Position numbers and translations under genes: made by a program. Source: Acidimicrobiales bacterium (GTDB lineage: Bacteria; Actinomycetota; Acidimicrobiia; Acidimicrobiales; SHLQ01). Taken from it: DNA of 60,632 nt. Under the pieces are notes generated by a model. It was not told the origin of the DNA and did not search any database. It saw only the letters and a program-made list of their open reading frames with translations. This document shows, in pieces, positions 9,911 to 19,532 of this stretch; the stretch's first letter is position 1; the number at the start of each line of letters is the position of its first letter. The stretch covers positions 15,141 through 75,772 of the forward strand of contig JAHDDK010000003.1 in NCBI GenBank assembly GCA_020629375.1, written 5' to 3'.

Positions 9911-11329
9911 ATGAACGACGTGGACGCGGTGGTGGTCGGCGCGGGACCGAACGGTCTCGCCGCCGCAATCCGCCTCGCCCAGGAAGGAATCGCCGTCCGC
10001 CTCGTCGAGGCGGAGGCGACGGTCGGGGGAGCGTGCCGTTCGGCCGAGCTCACCGAACCCGGCGTGATCCACGATCTCGGTTCGGCGATCCATCCGCTCG
10101 GCAAACAGTCACCGTTCTTCTCGACCCTCGACCTTCCGGCACTCGAATGGGTGACCCCTCCGGCCGCAGCTGCGCATCCGCTCGACCGCGGTGATGCGGC
10201 CATCGCCTGGAACGACCTCGACCGAACGGTCGACGGACTTGGCGAGGACGGACGTGCCTATCGGCGCTACTACGAGCGGTGGTCCCGGGCCTACGACCGG
10301 GTCCTCGACGTGGCGCTCCACCCGCTCGTCCGGGTGCCGCGGCATCCGCTGACCGCCGCCACCTTTGGAGCTGCTGCAGCCATCCCTGCGGCGACCACGG
10401 CCAAGCGCCTGTGGTCTGAGGAGCCCGCCCGCGCTCTGTTCGCGGGACACGCCGCCCATGCGATCTTGCCGCTTGAGAGTCCGTTCACGAGTTCGTTCGG
10501 GATTCTCCTCGGGGGCGCGGTGCACGCCGGCGGGTGGCCGTTTCCGAAGGGCGGTGCCCAGTCGTTGGCCGACGCGCTCGCGTCCGAGTTCATCCGGCTC
10601 GGCGGAGACATCGTTACCGAGACGACGATCACGTCCGTCGACGAACTCGCTGGCGCGACAGCCATCGTCCTCACCCAACCGCCAGAGACGGTCGCGTCGA
10701 TGTGTCGAGACCGGATCGACGACGACTATCGGCGCTCGCTCCGCGCGTTTCGACGAGGACCCGCCGCCTGGAAGGTCGACTGGTCTCTCGACGAGCCAAT
10801 TCCGTGGACCAACCCCGACGTCGCATCGGCGGGCACGGTGCACGTCGGCGGAACGCTCGACGAGATCTGTGCTGCTGAGCGCGCCGTCGCTGGCGGCAGG
10901 GCCGCAGATCGGCCCTTCGTCCTGCTCGCTCAACACTCGCTGTTCGACCGCAGTCGCGCTCCCGACGGCATCCACACCGCCTGGGCGTATTGCCATGTCC
11001 CGAACGGGCATCCGGTCGATCAGACGGCGGCGATCGAAGCGCAGATCGAACGGTTCGCACCCGGCTTTGCTGAGGTCATCCGCCAACGTGCGGTGAGTGG
11101 GCCGGTCGACCTCGAACGTCAGAACGCCAACCTCCTCGGGGGCGACATCGGTGGTGGCAGCTACGCCGGAAGACAGTTGTTCTTTCGGCCTCGGCCGCAG
11201 GTCAACCCATTCGACACGCCACTCGACGGCGTGTTTCTCGGCAGCGCAAGCACGACACCCGGCGCAGGCGTGCATGGCATGGCCGGTGTCGGCGCCGCCG
11301 AACGAGCCCTCGCAACCGTCCTGCGCTGA
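9911..11329 (+). CDS. FAD-dependent oxidoreductase of the phytoene desaturase / PYROXD2-like family
   Basis: The protein has 472 residues from ATG 9911. The dinucleotide-binding motif VVVGAGPNGLAAAIRLA is at residues 7-23, followed by VEAEATVGGACRS, the second FAD signature of the CrtI-like group. The C-terminal FAD contact reads DGVFLGSASTTPGAGVHGMAG. The family includes carotenoid desaturases and isomerases, but NAD(P)/FAD enzymes of this branch without adjacent crtB or crtE genes often have unknown substrates. No carotenoid synthesis gene is in the window. It stands alone 36 bp after the exoprotein gene and 53 bp before zwf. Confidence 0.8.
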   Translation: MNDVDAVVVGAGPNGLAAAIRLAQEGIAVRLVEAEATVGGACRSAELTEPGVIHDLGSAIHPLGKQSPFFSTLDLPALEWVTPPAAAAHPLDRGDAAIAWNDLDRTVDGLGEDGRAYRRYYERWSRAYDRVLDVALHPLVRVPRHPLTAATFGAAAAIPAATTAKRLWSEEPARALFAGHAAHAILPLESPFTSSFGILLGGAVHAGGWPFPKGGAQSLADALASEFIRLGGDIVTETTITSVDELAGATAIVLTQPPETVASMCRDRIDDDYRRSLRAFRRGPAAWKVDWSLDEPIPWTNPDVASAGTVHVGGTLDEICAAERAVAGGRAADRPFVLLAQHSLFDRSRAPDGIHTAWAYCHVPNGHPVDQTAAIEAQIERFAPGFAEVIRQRAVSGPVDLERQNANLLGGDIGGGSYAGRQLFFRPRPQVNPFDTPLDGVFLGSASTTPGAGVHGMAGVGAAERALATVLR

Positions 11330-11382
11330 CGTCGGTCGCTTGAGCCTAGGCGTCGAAACCGAGGCTGTGAAACACTGGCTCG

Positions 11383-12816
11383 ATGGCGGCCGACCATCAC
11401 GACCCGATTCCACCGACCACGATCATCCTCTTCGGAGCAACCGGAGACCTCGCTCGGCGGAAGCTCTTGCCCGGCCTGTTCCGACTCCAAACGCGTGGTC
11501 TCCTTCCCCACGGCCGGATCGTCGGCACGTCGCTCGACGACCACACCCTCGAGTCCTTCACCGCGCTCGTCCGTGAGGCCATCGTCGAGTGTGGCCATCC
11601 GATGACCAACGATCAGTGGACCGATTTCGCCCGCCGCTTGGCCTGGGCACCGGGCGGAACCCCCGAAGCACTGAAGTCGGCGGTTGCCGAGGTTGAGGCC
11701 GGCCTCGACCAGCCCCAGCAACGGTTGCACTACCTGTCGGTCCCACCCAAGGCTGCTCTTCCGGTGGTGTCGGCACTCCACGAAGCGGATCTCGTCGAAG
11801 GCTCACGAGTGATCATGGAGAAGCCCTTCGGCGTCGACCTCGCGTCGGCCAAGGAGCTCAACGCGTATCTCCACAAGGTCTTCGACGAGGATCAGATCTT
11901 CCGTATCGACCACTTCCTCGGCAAAGAAGCCGCACTCAACATCTTGGCCTTCCGGTTCGCGAACGGGCTCTTCGAGCCGATCTGGCACCGCAACATGATC
12001 GATCACATCCAGATCGACGTGCCCGAAGCACTCGGCCTCGAACAACGTGCCGGCTTCTACGAAGCGACCGGCGCGTACCGCGACATGGTCGTCACGCACC
12101 TGTTCCAGGTGCTGGCATTCACGGCAATGGAAGCGCCGACCTCGCTGTCCCCCAAGGCGATCTCGGAGGAGAAGAACAAGGTCTTCCGGTCGATGCTGCC
12201 AATTGGACCCGAAGACGTCGTCCGCGGCCAATACGTCGGATACCGCGACGAAGAGGGCGTCGATCCCGAGTCGGAGACCGAGACGTTCATCGCCCTCCGC
12301 TGCTACGTCGACAACTGGCGCTGGGCGGGCGTACCGTTCTTCCTCCGGACCGGGAAGAACATGGCCCAGGGGCAACGCATCATCTCGATCGCGTTCAAGG
12401 AGCCGCCGAAGTCGATGTTCCCGTCGGGTGCTGGAGTCGGGCAACTGGGTCCCGATCACCTCACCTTCGACCTGGCGGACGAATCGAAAATGTCGCTGTC
12501 GTTCTACGGCAAGCGGCCCGGACCGGGTTTCCGTCTCGACAAGCTGTCGATGCAGTTCTCCGTTGACGAGACCGCAACGTCGAAGGACGTGCTCGAGGCG
12601 TACGAGCGTCTGATCCTCGATGCCGCTCGCGGCGACCGAACCTTGTTCACCACGGCCGAGGGCATTGAGAGGCTGTGGGAGATCTCCGAGCAGCTCCTGA
12701 GCGTCCCTCCTCCCACACGCCCCTACCCGGTGGGCTCCTGGGGCCCGAATCAGATCCACCAGCTGATTGCACCGCGGGCATGGCGCCTGCCGTTCGAGCG
12801 AGCCTGGCGTGAGTGA
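11383..12816 (+). CDS. zwf: Glucose-6-phosphate 1-dehydrogenase
   Basis: The protein has 477 residues, within the usual length for bacterial enzymes. The NADP-binding motif FGATGDLARRKL is near residue 11, and the active-site signature RIDHFLGKE (RIDHYLGKE in most members) carries the catalytic His and substrate-binding Lys. VTHLFQVLAF and the C-terminal region are also typical. It oxidises glucose-6-phosphate to 6-phosphogluconolactone in the cytoplasmic oxidative pentose phosphate pathway, producing NADPH. No tal, gnd, pgl or opcA gene is adjacent, so it is outside the common actinobacterial pentose phosphate operon. Confidence 0.95.
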   Translation: MAADHHDPIPPTTIILFGATGDLARRKLLPGLFRLQTRGLLPHGRIVGTSLDDHTLESFTALVREAIVECGHPMTNDQWTDFARRLAWAPGGTPEALKSAVAEVEAGLDQPQQRLHYLSVPPKAALPVVSALHEADLVEGSRVIMEKPFGVDLASAKELNAYLHKVFDEDQIFRIDHFLGKEAALNILAFRFANGLFEPIWHRNMIDHIQIDVPEALGLEQRAGFYEATGAYRDMVVTHLFQVLAFTAMEAPTSLSPKAISEEKNKVFRSMLPIGPEDVVRGQYVGYRDEEGVDPESETETFIALRCYVDNWRWAGVPFFLRTGKNMAQGQRIISIAFKEPPKSMFPSGAGVGQLGPDHLTFDLADESKMSLSFYGKRPGPGFRLDKLSMQFSVDETATSKDVLEAYERLILDAARGDRTLFTTAEGIERLWEISEQLLSVPPPTRPYPVGSWGPNQIHQLIAPRAWRLPFERAWRE

Positions 12817-12919
12817 CCATCGATCAGCTTCGACGACCGCTCGCCGTCCGGCCACGACTTACCGCATCTTCAGGCCCTGAACATCTGAGCCTTGTCGTCG
12901 ACGTGCCACGCTGTTCGTG

Positions 12920-13660
12920 ATGACTACACGGACGACGATCATGTTCGGCCTGCTCGCAATTTTCGCGACCGCATGTGGCGCAGAGAGCGAGACGAGCACC
13001 GGCGGGGTGACGTCGGTATCGGACCTCGACGAGACACTCGAAGATGTCGCCGCTGTCGTCGCCGAGCGCGAGGCGAACCAACCTGCGACGACGGTCGCAA
13101 CCTCCACCGAATCTGCAGGTCCATCAGGGGATGAGCCGGCAACCGCCGAGGAGGCGGTCCTCGCCTTGTCTGCGTGCATGCGAGACAACGGTTGGGAAGA
13201 CTTCCCGGACCCGACGTTCGATGCGGCCGGCAACCCGCAGCTCCGACAAGCCGTGCTGGCCAGCGGCATCGACTTCAGCGACCCTGCGTTCCGCGAACAG
13301 ATCGACGTCTGCGTCGAGACGTCCGGAGCCGATCGCTTCGGCACGGGCAACCGAGCACAGCAGCAGAACCAGCTTCAAGAGCGGCTCCTCGGCTACACCC
13401 AGTGTCTTCGGGACGAAGGCCTCGACGTGGGCGACGTCGATCCGACCAACCCGGGCGCCGGAAATGGCCAGGCTGCACGTCCCGGCCAAGCCCGGGGCAA
13501 CATCGGCACCGTCGAAGGCCGCTCGTCCCGGGTCGCCCAGTTCCTCGGGCTCGACCCCGACGACCCCGACACCGGCGCAGCGCTCGAAGCCTGCGATGCC
13601 GAACTGGTTGCCGCCTTCGCCGGTGGACCTGGCGGAGCCCCACCGACCACCCAGCCATGA
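12920..13660 (+). CDS. Secreted lipoprotein, function unknown, first gene of an ABC export operon
   Basis: The protein has 246 residues from ATG 12920; GTG 12917 is one codon upstream. The signal peptide ends in a lipobox, FATAC, so Cys near residue 17 should be lipidated. The mature part has a low-complexity Thr/Glu stretch and then paired Cys-containing units: ACMRDNGWEDFPDPTF, later a QIDVCVE unit, a QCLRDEGLDV unit and a final CDAEL unit. The motif CMR.NG...FPDP recurs in actinobacterial lipoproteins of unknown function. The stop overlaps the next start by 4 bp, so it is coupled to the adaptor and probably works with the exporter outside the membrane. Confidence 0.7.
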   Translation: MTTRTTIMFGLLAIFATACGAESETSTGGVTSVSDLDETLEDVAAVVAEREANQPATTVATSTESAGPSGDEPATAEEAVLALSACMRDNGWEDFPDPTFDAAGNPQLRQAVLASGIDFSDPAFREQIDVCVETSGADRFGTGNRAQQQNQLQERLLGYTQCLRDEGLDVGDVDPTNPGAGNGQAARPGQARGNIGTVEGRSSRVAQFLGLDPDDPDTGAALEACDAELVAAFAGGPGGAPPTTQP

Positions 13661-14904
13661 CCACCGACGACACACGCTCGGCCGCCCCTGCCCCGGTCGT
13701 GCTGCCCTCTCGTCGATGGCCGGCCGTCTTGGCTGCCCTGATCGTAGGTGCCGCTGCCGGAGCAGCCGGACTGTGGTTCGCTACCCACGATGACGCCGAT
13801 CCAACCGTCGACGAGGGTCATGCCGATGATCAAACCGTCATCGTCGAGGCCGAATCGCGAGACCTCCGATCGTTCGAAGAGTGGGATGCGACGCTGCAAT
13901 CGGGTCCGGTGACTGCGATCACCGCCGCAGGCCGTGGAACGCTGACCCGGACCAGTGCGGTCGGTGATCGGATCGCCGCAGGCACGCTCATCGCCGAGAT
14001 CGACGGCGTACCGGTGGTGGCGCTCTATGGCAGCGTTCCGATGTACCGAGAGCTCGAGGTGCACAGCGACGACGGCGCCGACATCCGCCAGCTCGAAGAG
14101 AACCTGGTGGCCATGGGATTCGACCCCGACGGAACGGTGACCGTCGACGACAACTACACGGTCAACACCGGTCTCATGGTCGAACGCTGGGAAGAGGATC
14201 TTGGGTTCGACGAGCCTGATTCGGTCGTCGAGGCCGGGCAGGTCGTGTTCATCGACGGCCCCAGCGAGGTCTCGACAGCGTCGGTGGTCGGAAGCCAAGT
14301 CGCACCGGGCCAACAACTGTTGAGTGCCATCACACTCGTCGAGTCGGGCTACGTCCGGCTTCCCGACGACGAGGCCGACCTCCCGGCGGGTGCGGCCACC
14401 GAACCGATCTCGCTCGATTCGTTCGACGGCGACGAGGCCGGTCGCCCAACTCATCTCTGGATGGTCGAACAGGGTTCGATTCAGTTGGCCATCCAGGTGG
14501 ACCGGATCGAGGACTTTCCTGCCGGACTGGACGTCGAGGTCGAGCTACCCGACGAGTCGATCGTGGATGCGCGGGTCGACACCGTCGACGACGTGGCGCG
14601 TCGGGTCGCGACCGGACAGGGGCAAGAAACGGTGACCGTCGTCGACGTCACGATTCAACCCGTTGCGCCGCTCTCAACCGCGTTCACCGCTGGCCCCGTC
14701 ATCGTCCGAGTCGAGGACGACACGATCCTCGGTGCCACGCTCGTGCCTGCCCGAGCGCTCATCGCCCTGACCGAAGGTGGCCATGCGATCGACATCGATG
14801 GGCGCGGGTTGGTCGCCGTGGAGATCGGCGCGTTCGACGACGGATGGGTCGAGATCACCAATGGCGCCATCGAGCCGGGCGAACGCCTCCTGGCGCCGGC
14901 ATGA
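13657..14904 (+). CDS. Periplasmic adaptor-like (HlyD/MacA-type) protein with peptidoglycan-binding domain
   Basis: The protein has 415 residues from ATG 13657, overlapping the previous stop by 4 bp. One membrane segment is at about residues 20-42 after a Pro-rich cytoplasmic N-terminus. The first barrel/lipoyl half includes RGTLTRTSAVGDRIAAGTLIAEIDG-type sequence (quoted only in part). Then comes a PG_binding_1-like region (ADIRQLEENLVAMGFDPDG, about 140-200), a second half with VGSQVAPGQQLL, and a beta-barrel end with LVPARALIAL. This arrangement is common in actinobacterial adaptors of MacB-type transporters. It should link the ATPase/permease below to the cell wall. A second adaptor is encoded at the operon end. 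Confidence 0.8.
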   Translation: MTTDDTRSAAPAPVVLPSRRWPAVLAALIVGAAAGAAGLWFATHDDADPTVDEGHADDQTVIVEAESRDLRSFEEWDATLQSGPVTAITAAGRGTLTRTSAVGDRIAAGTLIAEIDGVPVVALYGSVPMYRELEVHSDDGADIRQLEENLVAMGFDPDGTVTVDDNYTVNTGLMVERWEEDLGFDEPDSVVEAGQVVFIDGPSEVSTASVVGSQVAPGQQLLSAITLVESGYVRLPDDEADLPAGAATEPISLDSFDGDEAGRPTHLWMVEQGSIQLAIQVDRIEDFPAGLDVEVELPDESIVDARVDTVDDVARRVATGQGQETVTVVDVTIQPVAPLSTAFTAGPVIVRVEDDTILGATLVPARALIALTEGGHAIDIDGRGLVAVEIGAFDDGWVEITNGAIEPGERLLAPA

Positions 14905-15614
14905 ACGCACCACCATCACCCCCGGCCTTGGAGCTGACCGACGTCGTCAAGGAGTACCCGGGCAACCCACCGGTTCGGGCTCTGGATGGTGTCGACCTCC
15001 GGGTCGACACCGGGGAGCTGACCGCGATCGTCGGACCTTCCGGCTCCGGCAAATCGACGATGCTCCACGTGATGGGAACGCTCGATCGACCGACGAACGG
15101 GTCGGTGAAGATCGCCGGCCACGAAGTGTCGTCGATGTCTGATCGCCGACTGTCGGGTGTGCGGAGCCGCCTTGTCGGGTTCGTGTTCCAACAGTTCTTC
15201 CTGCTCGACGGCGCGACCGCGATCGACAATGTCGCCACGGGTCTGCTCTACAGCAAAGTCCCGAAGCGCCGACGTCAGGTCGTCGCTGCCGAGACCCTCC
15301 AACGGGTCGGCCTCGGACATCGACTCCACCATCGTCCGAACGAGCTCTCGGGAGGCGAACGACAGCGGGTGGCCATCGCTCGGGCGCTCGTCGCCAGGCC
15401 GGCGCTGGTCCTCGCCGACGAACCGACAGGCAACCTCGACTCGTCGACAAGCGAGTCGATCCAGGCGTTGCTGCACGAACTCCACGCCGAAGGCGCGACC
15501 ATCATCGTCGTCACTCATGACAACGAACTCGCCGACTCGCTGCCTCGCCAAGTCCGGTTCCGAGACGGCCGAGTCGAGCATGATTCGGCCCTCGCGAGCA
15601 CGAGCCGTCCATGA
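14901..15614 (+). CDS. ABC transporter ATP-binding protein, MacB/LolD type
   Basis: The protein has 237 residues from ATG 14901, with a 4-bp overlap with the adaptor stop. Walker A is GPSGSGKST (about residues 47-55), the signature is [15 protein letters not shown], Walker B is [13 protein letters not shown], and the H-loop is VVTHD. These are the features of the lipoprotein-release / macrolide-export class, which works with FtsX-like permeases in mechanotransmission rather than substrate passage through the membrane domain. The permease follows immediately, also with a 4-bp overlap. Confidence 0.92.
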   Translation: MNAPPSPPALELTDVVKEYPGNPPVRALDGVDLRVDTGELTAIVGPSGSGKSTMLHVMGTLDRPTNGSVKIAGHEVSSMSDRRLSGVRSRLVGFVFQQFFLLDGATAIDNVATGLLYSKVPKRRRQVVAAETLQRVGLGHRLHHRPNELSGGERQRVAIARALVARPALVLADEPTGNLDSSTSESIQALLHELHAEGATIIVVTHDNELADSLPRQVRFRDGRVEHDSALASTSRP

Positions 15615-16900
15615 CCGAAACCCCCGCTTCGCCCACAACCGAGCGCTCCACGACGGGCGGCGAGTCATTCGACACGACCGACGCGGGATCACTCAAGAGC
15701 GGTTTTCGCATCGCAGACGTGTTCGGGACCGCTGCGTCGGGTCTCTCTACACGCGTACTCCGGACCGTCCTGTCGGCCCTCGGTATCACCATCGGCATCG
15801 GCGCGATGGTCGCGGTACTTGGGCTGAGCCAGTCCGGGAGCGCGGCTCTCGAGGATCGCATCGCTGCCCTCGGAACAAATCTCCTTCGGGTGAGTGCCGG
15901 TCAGGGATTCGGCGGGGGCGACGCATCCCTACCCGAAGATTCCGTTGGCGCTGTTCGCCGAATCGACCCTGTCAGCTCCGTCAGCGCCGTCGGCTCCGTC
16001 GACGAGTCAGTGCTCCTCAACGATCTGGTCAATCCCAACCAGACCGGAGGGCTCAGTGTGCGGACGGCAGAGACCAATCTCGTCGACACCCTCAACGGGT
16101 CGATCCGTACCGGCCGTTTCCTCGACGAGGCGACGATCGACCTTCCCGCGGTCGTGCTGGGCTCTACCGCCGCCCAACGACTTGGGCTACGGAAGATCGA
16201 CGGAACCCAAGTGTGGATTGGCGAGCACTGGTTCACCGTCATCGGCATTCTCGACTCGTTCGACGACCAGTCCGACGACGTCGAGACGACGCTGTTTGAC
16301 GATCTCGATCGGTCGGCGTTCATCGGCTCCGCCGTGGCCGAGAAACTGTTCGATACCTCTCCGAGCCCGACGACGATCTATGTCCGTGCGGACGAGCGCT
16401 TCATCGACGACGTCATCGATGTTCTGCCCAACACCGTCGATCCGGAGAGCCCGGAGGAGGTCGAGGTCGTTCGGCCGTCCGACGCGCTCGAAGCCCAGGA
16501 GGCCGCCGAGTCCACGTTCGACAATCTCTTTCTCGGACTCGGCGCGGTCGCACTGCTCGTCGGCGGGATCGGCATCGCCAACGTGATGGTCATCGCCGTG
16601 ATCGAACGCCGCAACGAGATCGGGCTGCGTCGTGCGCTCGGCGCCACCCGCGCCCACATCCGGAGACAGTTCCTCCTCGAGGCACTGCTCTTGTCGGGGC
16701 TGGGCGGATGTGCCGGTGTGCTGCTCGGTGCCGCCGTGACCGCCTGGTGGGCGACACGTCAGGGTTGGCGCATCGTGATCCCGCCCGAAGCACTCATCGG
16801 TGGGTTCGTTGCGGCGATCGTGATCGGCGCTGTCGCCGGGTTGTATCCCGCTATCCGCGCCGCCCGACTCGCCCCGACCGAAGCGCTGCGGTCCTCGTGA
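15611..16900 (+). CDS. ABC transporter permease, MacB/FtsX type
   Basis: The protein has 429 residues. The topology is one N-terminal membrane helix (about 45-65), a large extracytoplasmic MacB-PCD-like domain (about 65-290), and three C-terminal helices (LGAVALLVGGIGIANVMVIA and two more). The conserved cytoplasmic motif RRNEIGLRRALGAT lies between helices 2 and 3, and the C-terminus ends in ARLAPTEALRS, typical of the family. It forms a dimer with the preceding ATPase. Its last codons overlap the start of the second adaptor by 4 bp. Confidence 0.9.
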   Translation: MTETPASPTTERSTTGGESFDTTDAGSLKSGFRIADVFGTAASGLSTRVLRTVLSALGITIGIGAMVAVLGLSQSGSAALEDRIAALGTNLLRVSAGQGFGGGDASLPEDSVGAVRRIDPVSSVSAVGSVDESVLLNDLVNPNQTGGLSVRTAETNLVDTLNGSIRTGRFLDEATIDLPAVVLGSTAAQRLGLRKIDGTQVWIGEHWFTVIGILDSFDDQSDDVETTLFDDLDRSAFIGSAVAEKLFDTSPSPTTIYVRADERFIDDVIDVLPNTVDPESPEEVEVVRPSDALEAQEAAESTFDNLFLGLGAVALLVGGIGIANVMVIAVIERRNEIGLRRALGATRAHIRRQFLLEALLLSGLGGCAGVLLGAAVTAWWATRQGWRIVIPPEALIGGFVAAIVIGAVAGLYPAIRAARLAPTEALRSS

Positions 16901-18003
16901 GGTTCCGTCGGTTTGCGATCGTGGCGATCACGTTGGCCGTGGGCGTTGGCGCGCTCTGGTGGTGGAACGATGTCGACGACCCGGACGCCAACCCCGAACC
17001 GGTCGACATCACCGCGGCGCTCAACACCGCGCTCGTCACTCGGAGCAACGTCGCCGACACCGAGGAACTCGAGGCGCAGCTCTCGTTCGAGGACGAGCTG
17101 ATCCTCGCTCATCGGGTCGATCCGGTACCGGTCGTCGTGACATCGACCGTGGGCAGCGGACGCCTGGCCCGGACGGTATCCACCACGATCGAGGAGCCCG
17201 GCGAGCGAGCGATGACCGCGCTGCCAAGCCTCGGCGACGTCCTCGGGCCGGGCGACGTTCTCTACGAAACCGATTCGACGCCGGTGTACCTCGCCCCGGG
17301 ATCGGTCGCCGCATGGCGGACGATGGACGACGAGACCTCGGGGCGAGACGTCATCCAGCTCGAGCAATGGCTGAACGATCTCGGCCACGGCGACGCCGAT
17401 CTCACCATCGATGGCGAATGGTCCGATGCAACGAGCCGAGCAGTCGAAGCATGGCAGGAGGCCACTGGACAGGACGTCACCGGCGAAGTGGAGCTCGGCG
17501 ATCTGTGGTTTGTCCCCGGAGCGATTCGGGTGATCGAACGCCACGTCACCGAAGGCGTGGTGGTCGCCGACGGCGCACCGATCCTCACGGTCACGTCCAC
17601 CAACCGAACGGTGCATGTGTCGACCGAACGCATCCCGGACGGGCTGCTCGACACCAATGATCTCCGGGTCCGACTTCCGGACCGCACCGAGCTGCCTGCG
17701 TCAATCCGCAGTGTCCGGGGATCGACGACCGGCTTCGAGATCCTGGTCGACGCCGACATCGATCCCGATTCGCTGACCGCCATCGATGATCTCGAGGTCA
17801 CCCTCGTGTGGACCGTCGACGAGTTGGTCGATGCCCTGACCGTGCCGCCCGAAGCCATCCGTCGGCTCGACGACGGCCGCTACGTGGTCGAGGTTCTCGA
17901 GGGCGATGTCGTTCGCACAGTGACGGTCGAGGTCCTCGGCCAAGCGGGCCGAGTGGTCGCGGTGAATGGCGTAGACGAAGCGGCACGAGTCCTGCTCCCC
18001 TAG
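16897..18003 (+). CDS. Second membrane-anchored adaptor with peptidoglycan-binding domain, last gene of export operon
   Basis: The protein has 368 residues from GTG 16897, overlapping the permease stop by 4 bp. The frame is open further upstream but inside the permease gene. An N-terminal membrane helix (about 5-25, ending near WWW) is followed by a PG_binding_1-like unit containing DVIQLEQWLNDLGHG and AVEAWQEATG (about 145-190). A barrel domain with VPPEAIRRLDDGRYVVEV closes the protein. It resembles the first adaptor of the operon in organisation but not closely in sequence. Two adaptors flanking one ATPase/permease pair could form a hetero-oligomeric conduit, or serve different substrates; the sequence does not decide. 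Confidence 0.75.
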   Translation: MRFRRFAIVAITLAVGVGALWWWNDVDDPDANPEPVDITAALNTALVTRSNVADTEELEAQLSFEDELILAHRVDPVPVVVTSTVGSGRLARTVSTTIEEPGERAMTALPSLGDVLGPGDVLYETDSTPVYLAPGSVAAWRTMDDETSGRDVIQLEQWLNDLGHGDADLTIDGEWSDATSRAVEAWQEATGQDVTGEVELGDLWFVPGAIRVIERHVTEGVVVADGAPILTVTSTNRTVHVSTERIPDGLLDTNDLRVRLPDRTELPASIRSVRGSTTGFEILVDADIDPDSLTAIDDLEVTLVWTVDELVDALTVPPEAIRRLDDGRYVVEVLEGDVVRTVTVEVLGQAGRVVAVNGVDEAARVLLP

Positions 18004-18006
18004 CCA

Positions 18007-18038
18007 TGTAATGAGAGGGTCAGACCCTCTTCTTTCAC
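18007..18038. repeat. REP-like palindromic element, copy 1
   Basis: The core AGAGGGTC-A-GACCCTCT (18014-18030) has perfect 8-bp arms around one base and is preceded by TGTAATG. It lies between the convergent adaptor and SGNH-hydrolase genes, where it could act as a bidirectional terminator. The same left half recurs at 56216 and 57634. Confidence 0.7.
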
Positions 18039-18043
18039 GTTCA

Positions 18044-19483
18044 CTACGTGCTGCAGCGGGTGACGGTGCGTTCGGGGTTGCAGTTATCGCGCGTGCCGGG
18101 GCCGCCGTCGAGCGTGTCGACACCAGGACCGCCACGGAGCCGATCGTTCCCTCGGCCGCCGGCGAGCGTGTCCCGTCCCCCGCCACCGAAGAGCCGGTCT
18201 CTGCCTGCCTCGCCAATCAGCGTGTCTCGACCGTTGCCGCCAAAGAGCTCGTCGAGCCCATCGCCTCCTCGCACGACGTCGGGCCCAGAACCCGCTCGGA
18301 CGACATCGTCGCCGGCGCCACCGAAGACGAGGTCGGCACCCGATCCTGCGATGATCCGATCCGATCCGTCTCCACCGCAGATGACATCCGCACCGCCAAA
18401 TCCGCGGATGAGGTCAGCGCCGCCCAGACCAACGATGACGTCTGCGCCAGGCGTCCCGTCCAGCACGTCTGCGCCGTCCGTACCGACGATCGTGGCCTCG
18501 TGACCGTCGCACGTCGGAACCATGGCGACCGGAGCCGTCGTCGACGTCGTGGTGGTGGTCGTCGGCACCGACGTCGTGGTGGTGGTCGTTGGCGTCGACG
18601 TTGTCGTGGGTGTCGGAGCCACGGCGGGCGGTACGTGCAGCTCCATCGCGGCCAGCATCTGGCCCGTCGCCGCGTGGCCCTGCTCGGTCGGGTGAAACCA
18701 CTCTGCGGGCAGACCTTCGCCGATCTGGCGCACCCACCGACCGGCGCTGTCGCCGACGATCGATCGAAACGCACACGGGCCACGCCCGTCATAGAGCGTC
18801 CGCAGGCTCACGAACTCGACGCGCGTCTCCGTGCCGACGGTTGCGTCAACCGATTGCGCGACGCCGATCTGTCGTTGCTCGTAGTCCGCCTGCAACGCCC
18901 GAACCTCCGACGAGTTCGGGATCACGCACAACGGCGAGTTGAGATCCGGGTAACCGACCAACACGACGGTGTGCGCCGATGGAAAGTCACGGGCGAGGCG
19001 CTGGAGCGTTGTCCGCGTCTCGTCGATCGTCGCGGCGATCAGCGCTGACGACGACTCGATGCGGTCCGGACAGCGGAACGGCGCAAGGAGGATCACGAAA
19101 CAATCTGCCACGATGTCGGAGAACCCCAGGTCGTTGCCGCCAATCGACACCACGACCACATCCGGGTTGACCCCAACGGCCATTGCGGCCTGGATCTGGC
19201 CATCCAGGTCGTCGATCGTTGCGCCGCTGCACGCAAAGTGATGCGCAGTCGCCGACGTTCCGTTCTGCGCGAGCTCCCGGGCGTACACGACCGGCCACGC
19301 GTTCGGGGTTCGGTAGCAATCGGCGTCACCGACGTAACCGCCCGCGCCATTCCCCGACACATACGAATCACCGAGCGACAGCACCGACACCGCATCTGTC
19401 TGAGCTGACGCGGGGGCGCCACCAACCAGGAGGCTGGCGACAAGCGAGGAAACCACAGCGACGGCGATCCAGGTGGTGCGCAC
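18044..19483 (-). CDS. Secreted SGNH/GDSL hydrolase with C-terminal RTX (hemolysin-type Ca-binding) repeats
   Basis: The protein has 479 residues. GTG 19483 is chosen because it begins directly with a Sec signal peptide (VRTTWIAV... ending ASA); the frame is open to 19609, but that would overlap the next gene. The catalytic domain (about 25-280) has block I LSLGDSYVSGNG (nucleophile Ser), FACSGATIDD, VSIGGNDLGFSD (GxND block) and a late EWFHPTEQGH with the DxxH-like His. A Thr-rich linker (about 285-320) leads to about ten nine-residue RTX units of GGxGxDxIx type, ending in Cys-containing VTRCST. It is predicted to be an extracellular lipase or esterase stabilised by calcium. No type I secretion genes are nearby. 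Confidence 0.85.
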   Translation of the reverse strand: MRTTWIAVAVVSSLVASLLVGGAPASAQTDAVSVLSLGDSYVSGNGAGGYVGDADCYRTPNAWPVVYARELAQNGTSATAHHFACSGATIDDLDGQIQAAMAVGVNPDVVVVSIGGNDLGFSDIVADCFVILLAPFRCPDRIESSSALIAATIDETRTTLQRLARDFPSAHTVVLVGYPDLNSPLCVIPNSSEVRALQADYEQRQIGVAQSVDATVGTETRVEFVSLRTLYDGRGPCAFRSIVGDSAGRWVRQIGEGLPAEWFHPTEQGHAATGQMLAAMELHVPPAVAPTPTTTSTPTTTTTTSVPTTTTTTSTTAPVAMVPTCDGHEATIVGTDGADVLDGTPGADVIVGLGGADLIRGFGGADVICGGDGSDRIIAGSGADLVFGGAGDDVVRAGSGPDVVRGGDGLDELFGGNGRDTLIGEAGRDRLFGGGGRDTLAGGRGNDRLRGGPGVDTLDGGPGTRDNCNPERTVTRCST

Positions 19484-19532
19484 ACCACGATCTTCGCGTG
19501 TCGACGAGCGATCCACAGGGTCGCCTCCCTCA

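Noticed and set aside
18107..18500. Short DNA repeats as a CRISPR array
   Set aside because: They are in-frame RTX nonapeptide codons, not identical repeats with unique spacers; the same applies at 32.6-33.1, 34.5-35.0 and 40.0-40.5 kb.
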